From assembly GCF_001426375.1 (NCBI RefSeq), contig NZ_LMEO01000011.1, positions 34,076-98,075 of the forward strand: a stretch of DNA of 64,000 nucleotides, given 5' to 3'. Positions 58,546 to 64,000 of this stretch are shown here, one piece after another (position 1 is the first letter of the stretch; every line of letters starts with the position of its first letter). The notes beneath the pieces are model-generated. The model was not told the origin of the DNA and did no database searches. It saw only the letters and a program-made list of their open reading frames with translations. The stretch comes from Paenibacillus sp. Root444D2. Lineage in GTDB: Bacteria; Bacillota; Bacilli; Paenibacillales; NBRC-103111. The translations under genes were made by a program, and so were the position numbers.

Positions 58546-59418
58546 ATGAGCGAACAGTTGTTTAAAGTTAACGGAATCGAACTTTGCGCAGAAAGCTTCG
58601 GCAACCCGGAACACCCGGCTATATTACTGATCATGGGAGCTCAAGCGTCCATGGTTTGGTGGGAAGAAGACTTCTGTAAACGCCTAGCCGCCAAAGGACA
58701 CTTTATCATTCGTTACGATAATCGTGATGTCGGTCGGTCCGTCACCTACGAACCCGGCAATCCTGAATACACCTTTGAAGATATGACTGACGATGCTATC
58801 CATATCCTCGATCATTTTGGAATCGACCAAGCCCATATTATAGGTATTTCTATGGGCGGCATGCTGACTCAAATCCTGGCTTTGAGACATCCTGAAAGAG
58901 TATTGACCGTTTCGCTAATCTCTACATCGAATTTCGCCCCAGACCTCCCACCGATGAAAGATAAGGTGATGGAATATTTCTCTAATGCGGCGGCGATAGA
59001 TTGGACGAATGATGCGGTGGTCATTGCTTTTACGGTTGGCAAATGGAAAGTTCTCGCAGGCTCGAAGCATCCGTTTGATGAGAAAAGAATATATGATTTA
59101 GCTGCTGAAGAAGTCAAAAGAAGTCGTAATATGGCGAGCATGAATAATCACGGCATGGTGACGGGGGGAGAATCCTATTTGGTACGAACAGGCGATATCG
59201 ACGTCCCCGCTCTGGTTATTCACGGTACGGAGGATCCGATTATATCTTATGAACATGGAGTCGCTCTTGCCTGCGCTATTCCCAAAGCGGTTTTACTCTC
59301 CTTAGAGGGGACAGGTCATGAGCTTCACCATGAAGACTGGGATACCATCATTGACGCGATTTCCAATCACACCCGATATCTTATCGTACCCGCTAACGAA
59401 GGAAGAATGTTGCCGTAA
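58546..59418 (+). CDS. Alpha/beta hydrolase
   Basis: 290 residues. The oxyanion region is ILLIMGAQASMVWWEEDF, the nucleophile elbow is GISMGG with S102, the acid is in HGTEDPIISYEHG and the histidine is in EGTGHELHHEDWD. This is the layout of esterase/lactonase members. AAGGAGAG precedes the ATG. A DUF1772 gene follows after 23 bases and may be co-transcribed. Confidence 0.9.
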   Translation: MSEQLFKVNGIELCAESFGNPEHPAILLIMGAQASMVWWEEDFCKRLAAKGHFIIRYDNRDVGRSVTYEPGNPEYTFEDMTDDAIHILDHFGIDQAHIIGISMGGMLTQILALRHPERVLTVSLISTSNFAPDLPPMKDKVMEYFSNAAAIDWTNDAVVIAFTVGKWKVLAGSKHPFDEKRIYDLAAEEVKRSRNMASMNNHGMVTGGESYLVRTGDIDVPALVIHGTEDPIISYEHGVALACAIPKAVLLSLEGTGHELHHEDWDTIIDAISNHTRYLIVPANEGRMLP

Positions 59419-59441
59419 CAGGCAGTTGGAGGTGAATAACC

Positions 59442-59924
59442 ATGAATAGCCTGCTCTATTATTTAACCTTTGCGTCCGCAATGGGGTCCGGTTTGCTTGC
59501 TGGCATATTTTTCACTTTCTCGGCATTCGTAATGACCTCGCTCGCTCGCCTTCCGGCGGAGCAAGGCATAACTGCCATGCAGTCCATCAATACGACTATC
59601 CTACAATCGTTATTTATCTTGGTCTTCATGGGCACAACCTTTCTAAGCATCATCCTGGGAATAGCCTCATCCATCAAATTAGGTACGGTTGGAGCAGCAT
59701 ATGTACTTACAGGCAGTCTGCTCATCCTCGTCGGCACATTTCTGGTGACAGTCGTATTTAACGTACCGCTAAACGATACCTTAGCCTCTGTGACTTCAGG
59801 GAGTTCCGAGGGTACCCGGGTGTGGAGAGAATATCTTGCCGGTTGGATGCCCTGGAATCATGTGCGGACGATAACTTCAATCGCTGCTCTGGCTTGTTTT
59901 ATCATCGCTCTTCGCAAGTGGTAG
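59442..59924 (+). CDS. DUF1772 family membrane protein
   Basis: 160 residues with four hydrophobic segments. The family signature is present (SGLLAGIFFTFSAFVMTSLARLPAEQGITAMQSIN, then VVFNVPLNDTLA and WREYLAGWMPWNHVRTITS). The family includes anthrone-oxygenase-related membrane proteins. TTGGAGGTGA precedes the ATG. It is probably in the same operon as the hydrolase, and a terminator follows. Confidence 0.9.
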   Translation: MNSLLYYLTFASAMGSGLLAGIFFTFSAFVMTSLARLPAEQGITAMQSINTTILQSLFILVFMGTTFLSIILGIASSIKLGTVGAAYVLTGSLLILVGTFLVTVVFNVPLNDTLASVTSGSSEGTRVWREYLAGWMPWNHVRTITSIAALACFIIALRKW

Positions 59925-60002
59925 GCACTATGTTGAATTCGTCAGCCTAAATTACACGTCCGTCATTGGAGAGGGATTCAACTTATGAGAAACAATAGTT
60001 CA

Positions 60003-60029
60003 GGAGCTGCTTTGAAGCAGCTCCTTTTT
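60003..60029 (+). terminator. Rho-independent terminator
   Basis: GGAGCTGCTT (60003-60012) pairs perfectly with AAGCAGCTCC (60015-60024), then TTTTT. It ends the DUF1772 gene. Confidence 0.85.
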
Positions 60030-60126
60030 GATTTCATTGAAGTTACGGGCAGGATTGCGTAGCGGCAAAAGTAAAGTTGTGGTATGTATAGAATTAATAT
60101 ATAAATGAACTGGTGGTGTAATTGAG

Positions 60127-60882
60127 ATGCACTGTGATCAATTTATTGAAGCTACTCACTCACTCTTCGGTGACTTATTGACATCATTTGATGAAGGAGA
60201 AGAATATGCGTTTTACAATTTTGGTCCTCAGATGATATACCGTATTGGTTTTTCAACGAATATTACACCAGATATCGTACGTCAAGCTGCTGCAAACAAG
60301 ATCGATCTAATCGTTACGCATCATGATGCTTGGGATTTCGTATTCGGGATGAAGGAAGAATGCCATAATCTACTGAAGCAATTTCAAATCAGTCATTATT
60401 TCGTTCATCTACCACTTGATTATGCTGATTTTGGTACATGTAATTCACTTTTTCAAGCATTAAAGGTTAACCAAATTATTCAAACTTCTTATCATAATGA
60501 AGGTAGGAGTATGCCCGGAGTAGGTATATTCAAAGAGCCATTAACGTTTGAAGCGTTGAATGAACGAGTAACAAACGTATTAAAAGAAAGTGTTAAGTCA
60601 TGGAAGAATTCTGAAAAACGAATAAGCAAAGTAGGCATTATTACAGGAGCTGGAAACTCAACTAACAATATCCTCGACGCGTTAAAATTGGGATGCGATG
60701 CCTACTTAACAGGTGAAAAAACATTGTATTCGGTACAATATGCTCAATATGTCGGAATGAATATGATAGTCGGAAGTCATACGTTTACTGAAATATTTGG
60801 GGTAAGATCTTTGGTTGAACAGATCAGAATAAAGTTTAATCATCTCGAAATCATCGAGCTGTCTGAAGAGCATTTTGAATAA
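60127..60882 (+). CDS. Nif3/YqfO-like dinuclear metal-binding protein
   Basis: 251 residues. Metal-site blocks of the Nif3/DUF34 family are present (VTHHDAWDF with two histidines, HLPLDYADFGTCNSLFQAL, ITGAGNSTNNILDALKLGCDAYLTGE, GSHTFTEIFGVRSL). Family members bind two metal ions and may be hydrolases, but no reaction is agreed. The size is close to the short form of the family. AACTGGTGGTG is the only ribosome-like site, so the start is uncertain. A Nudix remnant follows. Confidence 0.85.
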   Translation: MHCDQFIEATHSLFGDLLTSFDEGEEYAFYNFGPQMIYRIGFSTNITPDIVRQAAANKIDLIVTHHDAWDFVFGMKEECHNLLKQFQISHYFVHLPLDYADFGTCNSLFQALKVNQIIQTSYHNEGRSMPGVGIFKEPLTFEALNERVTNVLKESVKSWKNSEKRISKVGIITGAGNSTNNILDALKLGCDAYLTGEKTLYSVQYAQYVGMNMIVGSHTFTEIFGVRSLVEQIRIKFNHLEIIELSEEHFE

Positions 60883-60947
60883 TCAAAGCAAGCACTTTTT
60901 TGATACCAATATTAGAACGATTCCATCTAAATTAAATTATTTTGTAG

Positions 60948-61283
60948 ATTGAACTAGATGAATCTGTGTTTGATGCAATGAAGCGTGAGGTCAAAGAAGA
61001 AACAGGGCTTGATGTTTTTCAGGCAACACTAATTGCTATTTATTCTTCTCCAACAACACAAACATTCACCGACCGTTGGGGGAATGAGCATCATGTGATT
61101 GAATATTTATTTCGGGTGGATATGTGGTCGGGTACTCTTGAAAAAGAGACAGATGAAAGTGTAGATGCTGAATTTTACCCATTGGATAATTTACCGGAAG
61201 CTTCAAGTGTGCTTTTTGCAAAACATCATCAAAGAGTATTTAAAGACTATAAAAAGTTCGATGGAAAATTAATATTGGAATAG
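60948..61283 (+). pseudogene. Nudix hydrolase, N-terminal part missing
   Basis: The frame opens directly after a stop at 60945-60947 and reads ELDESVFDAMKREVKEETGLDV, which is the second half of a Nudix box (REVKEETGL, with the E at -8). The leading glycine of the box and the whole N-terminal about 35 residues are absent. The rest (SSPTTQTFTDRWGNEHHVIEYLFRVDM ... FYPLDNLPE) is a standard Nudix C-terminus. A GTG at 60966 could give a shorter protein, but without a complete box it would be inactive. Confidence 0.7.
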
Positions 61284-61395
61284 TTGTCAGTGCTGTGACA
61301 ATAAAAAATGAGAGCAAAAATATCCTCAAAACGGAAATATGTACGTATAATTCCGAAGTGTATCTATTAGAAAATTGAATCCTATAGTATAAATA

Positions 61396-61410
61396 TAGAA
61401 AGCGCTATCA
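61396..61410 (+). promoter_or_regulatory. CcpA cre-like site upstream of GH95 gene
   Basis: TAGAAAGCGCTATCA (61396-61410) matches the catabolite-repression consensus WTGNAARCGNWWWCA with one mismatch (A for T near the left end). It lies about 85 bases before the GH95 start, next to AT-rich sequence that could hold the promoter. This fits repression when glucose is present. Confidence 0.55.
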
Positions 61411-61494
61411 GAGGAGGGGCAACTAGAGCATTTAGCAGAAGGAGAATCCCATTAAATTTTCTATATTTATCCAATAATAAGAGGAGGTAGAAAA

Positions 61495-63837
61495 ATGAAA
61501 ATTCAATATTTCTCTGCAGCTGAAAAGTGGACAGAGGCGCTGCCCATTGGTAATGGCCGACTCGGTGCCATGACATTTGGCGGGGTGATGAACGAACATT
61601 TGCAATTCAATGAAGACACGTTGTGGTCCGGCTCCCCAAAGGACGGCAACAATCCCAGAGCCAAAGAAGTACTTCCAGAAGTCCGCCGTCTTCTCATGGA
61701 TGGTAAATTCATAGAAGCAGAAAAACTGAGTAAGGAAATGTTAGGTCCTTACACACAATCCTATATGCCACTTGGTGACTTGCACCTTAAGTTTGATCAC
61801 GGAGATCTTTATCAATCATATCACAGGAGCCTATCTCTTCAAGAAGGAATATCGCGTGTGGAGTATCGGATTGGCGATGTTACATACAGCAGGGAAATAT
61901 TTGCTTCCCATCCGGACCAAGTCATTGTGCTTCGTTTGCAAGCAAGCAAAACGGGTATGTTGAATCTGCATGCTAGGCTGGATAGTCAGCTCCATTACCG
62001 TACGGATACAATAGGAAATGATCTTGTGCTTAAGGGAACTGCGCCTGAACATGTGGATCCGAATTACTATGCTACCGATAATCCGGTTGTATTCGGTGAC
62101 CCTATAACTGCAGAAGCAATACGTTTTGAAGCTCATCTTGGGGCAGTTCTGGATGACGGTAAGCTGCAAGTCGATCATGACGGCATGCATATTCTTGGAG
62201 CTACGGGAGTCACTCTCTATTTCGTGGCAGAGACAAGCTTTAACGGTTATAACAAATCCCCCGGCAAGCAGGGGAAGAATCCTGAGCCTCTTGTTACCCG
62301 AGCGCTAGAGTTGGTGAAGGCGCAATCGTATGATTCACTGCGACGCAAACACATTGAGGATCATCAAGCTCTATTTAATCGAGTAGAGCTTAGCTTGGGT
62401 GAAACCATAGCGCCAGCCGATTTATCGACGGAGGAGCGGATATCCGAATATGGGGCCAAGGATCCCGGTCTGGTAGAGCTCTTATTTCATTATGGCCGTT
62501 ATCTGATGATTGCAAGCTCTCGTCCAGGCACACAGCCGGCTAATTTGCAGGGCATCTGGAATAAAGAAATACGACCGCCGTGGAGCAGCAACTATACGCT
62601 TAACATCAATGCACAAATGAATTATTGGATGGTAGAAACCTGCAATCTTGCGGAATGCCATGAGCCTTTTCTCAGTTTTATTGGAAGATTATCGCAGAAT
62701 GGAAAGAAAACGGCGGATGTACATTATGGGGCTCGTGGCTGGACGGCACATCATAATACGGATATTTGGTGCCAAGCCTCACCTGTCGGTGATTATGGTC
62801 AAGGTGATCCTGTTTGGGCTTTATGGCTGATGGGGGGACCGTGGACAACACAGCATTTATGGGAGCACTATGCATTTGGCAAAGATGACACTTTCCTGCG
62901 CAATTATGCTTATCCTATAATGAAAGAAGCAGCGCTTTTTTGCCTGGATTGGTTGGTAGATGACGGGTCTGGCCGATTGATTACCATGCCATCTACTTCT
63001 CCGGAACACAAATTTGTGACCGCAGAAGGAAAAGCCGGCGTTAGCGTAGCAGCCACCATGGATCTGTCAATCATTTGGGATTTGTTTACGAATTGTATGG
63101 AAGCATCAGAAATTTTGCAAATGGATGCTGACTTCCGCCAAGAATTGGACGATGCGCGAAGTCGATTATTTCCGATGCAAATCGGCAAATATGGCCAGCT
63201 TCAGGAGTGGTCCCAGGATTTCGAGGACGAAGATAAGCATCACAGGCACATCTCCCATTTATTCGGCGTTTATCCTGGCCGTCAGTTGACACAGCATACA
63301 ACACCGGAGCTATACACGGCAGCGCAGCAATCCCTGAATAGGCGCGGAGATGAGGGGACGGGATGGAGCCTCGGCTGGAAAGTGGGATTATGGGCTCGAT
63401 TTGGAGATGGAAACCGGGCACTAGGCCTTCTTGCCAATCTGCTAAGGCTCGTTAAAGATGATACGGAAAATTACCAAACTGGGGGTATTTATGCGAATCT
63501 GTTTGATGCTCACCCCCCGTTTCAAATTGATGGCAATTTTGCCGCAGCATCAGGAATAGCTGAACTACTGCTGCAATCCCATCAAGGGTACCTTCACTTG
63601 CTTCCCGCTCTACCTGATGCTTGGCCGACAGGCTTCGTTAAAGGCTTAAGGGCACGCGGAGGATTCGAGGTGAACATAAGTTGGAATAAGGGCGAAATTG
63701 TTCAAGCAGAGATTTATTCTCATTCTGGAGGGCTTTGCAGCGTTCAGATCGATGCTTTGATTAGGAGTGAATTTCTAACTGTGATAGGAAAACGATATAC
63801 GATTTCATTGAATCCGTTGACCATTAAAGAACATTGA
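61495..63837 (+). CDS. GH95 family alpha-L-fucosidase
   Basis: 780 residues with AAGAGGAGGT before the ATG. The N-terminal domain starts at KWTEALPIGNGRLGAMTFGG and has FNEDTLWSG. The (alpha/alpha)6 barrel carries QPANLQGIWNKEIRPPWSSNYTLNINAQMNYWM, TAHHNTDIWCQASPVGDYGQGDPVWALWLMGG, and a late GGIYANLFDAHPPFQIDGNFAAASGIAELL. All are GH95 signatures. GH95 enzymes are inverting 1,2-alpha-L-fucosidases or alpha-L-galactosidases. There is no signal peptide, so the enzyme is probably cytosolic, acting on imported oligosaccharides. The cre-like site suggests catabolite control. Confidence 0.95.
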   Translation: MKIQYFSAAEKWTEALPIGNGRLGAMTFGGVMNEHLQFNEDTLWSGSPKDGNNPRAKEVLPEVRRLLMDGKFIEAEKLSKEMLGPYTQSYMPLGDLHLKFDHGDLYQSYHRSLSLQEGISRVEYRIGDVTYSREIFASHPDQVIVLRLQASKTGMLNLHARLDSQLHYRTDTIGNDLVLKGTAPEHVDPNYYATDNPVVFGDPITAEAIRFEAHLGAVLDDGKLQVDHDGMHILGATGVTLYFVAETSFNGYNKSPGKQGKNPEPLVTRALELVKAQSYDSLRRKHIEDHQALFNRVELSLGETIAPADLSTEERISEYGAKDPGLVELLFHYGRYLMIASSRPGTQPANLQGIWNKEIRPPWSSNYTLNINAQMNYWMVETCNLAECHEPFLSFIGRLSQNGKKTADVHYGARGWTAHHNTDIWCQASPVGDYGQGDPVWALWLMGGPWTTQHLWEHYAFGKDDTFLRNYAYPIMKEAALFCLDWLVDDGSGRLITMPSTSPEHKFVTAEGKAGVSVAATMDLSIIWDLFTNCMEASEILQMDADFRQELDDARSRLFPMQIGKYGQLQEWSQDFEDEDKHHRHISHLFGVYPGRQLTQHTTPELYTAAQQSLNRRGDEGTGWSLGWKVGLWARFGDGNRALGLLANLLRLVKDDTENYQTGGIYANLFDAHPPFQIDGNFAAASGIAELLLQSHQGYLHLLPALPDAWPTGFVKGLRARGGFEVNISWNKGEIVQAEIYSHSGGLCSVQIDALIRSEFLTVIGKRYTISLNPLTIKEH

Positions 63838-63942
63838 ATGTTTCCTGTGTGCAATAACCATGGATAAAAGGGCCACAAGGATTGGAAAAAGACACCTCAT
63901 TCTGAGAGCACTGCAAAACGAATACAGAATCTGTAAAAATAG

Positions 63943-63971
63943 ACCCAGTGGCGCATAGGCACTGGGTTTGT
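63943..63971 (+). terminator. Rho-independent terminator
   Basis: ACCCAGTG (63943-63950) pairs with CACTGGGT (63960-63967) around GCGCATAGG, with a short T-run after. It is probably the end of the GH95 transcript. Confidence 0.7.
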
Positions 63972-64000
63972 TGTATACTGGAAGAAAAGGAAAAGTGGAG

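Noticed and set aside
1..64000. CRISPR arrays, tRNA, rRNA and complete insertion sequences
   Set aside because: No repeated spacer units, cloverleaf sequences, rRNA blocks or transposase genes were recognised.

Overview
The window looks like a chromosomal stretch of a spore-forming, low-GC Gram-positive bacterium of the Paenibacillus type. The support is indirect: strong AGGAGG-type ribosome binding sites, many TTG and GTG starts, a YjcZ-like small sporulation protein (46857-46964), the bacillithiol pair yojF-bshB2 (51173-52197), bacillithiol-transferase-like DinB proteins, a MocR/EamA divergent pair, and a rich set of carbohydrate genes. I see no rRNA, tRNA, CRISPR array, complete insertion sequence or prophage.

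Region 1 (1-7177) is a same-strand cluster. It runs from an ABC permease end, through a secreted PIG-L deacetylase with NEW3-type and ThuA-like domains, a creatininase-family amidohydrolase, an argininosuccinate-lyase-like protein and a BadF/NAGK-type sugar kinase, to a second, cytosolic PIG-L deacetylase. Together they suggest uptake and dismantling of an N-acylated amino-sugar conjugate, and this is the best candidate here for an undescribed pathway. Region 2 (7274-15250) is a sugar or inositol-type catabolic cluster: an internally deleted ThuA, a Gfo/Idh/MocA oxidoreductase, a zinc-type dehydrogenase, an AraC regulator, a TIM-barrel epimerase, a CUT1 ABC transporter and a glycerate kinase relic. 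Two nearly matching promoters (7274-7338 and 8896-8959) probably respond to the AraC protein.

Region 3 (15578-30403) is mixed. It holds a large secreted beta-propeller protein, two NAD-dependent epimerases, a frameshifted XRE regulator followed by a frameshifted DHFR-like relic, a WecG/TagA glycosyltransferase, a WG-repeat fragment, MocR with EamA, MarR with an MFS pump, GrpB, a truncated haemoglobin and a response regulator. Region 4 (30443-46964) has two small secreted proteins, one carrying two FNPQPDPPG motifs, lying between a response regulator and a histidine kinase. It continues with a MtaR-like LysR regulator and metE, a GxGYxYP protein, an amidohydrolase, a racemase, a GpsA-like dehydrogenase, and a second two-component system whose regulator is of SARP type.

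Region 5 (47143-64000) carries hflX, LysR with DinB, yojF-bshB2, a YCII/ECF42 sigma pair, and a MarR regulator with an unusually clear, possibly leaderless promoter that carries its own operator. It continues with alpha/beta hydrolases, an RHH/PIN toxin-antitoxin-like pair, a Nif3-like protein, a truncated Nudix gene and a GH95 alpha-L-fucosidase preceded by a cre-like site.

Six genes are broken: thuA, glycerate kinase, the XRE regulator, the DHFR relic, the WG-repeat protein and Nudix. This suggests ongoing accessory-gene loss or, for the single-base shifts, possible sequencing error. Start sites were chosen mainly from ribosome binding sites and often differ from the longest open frame.
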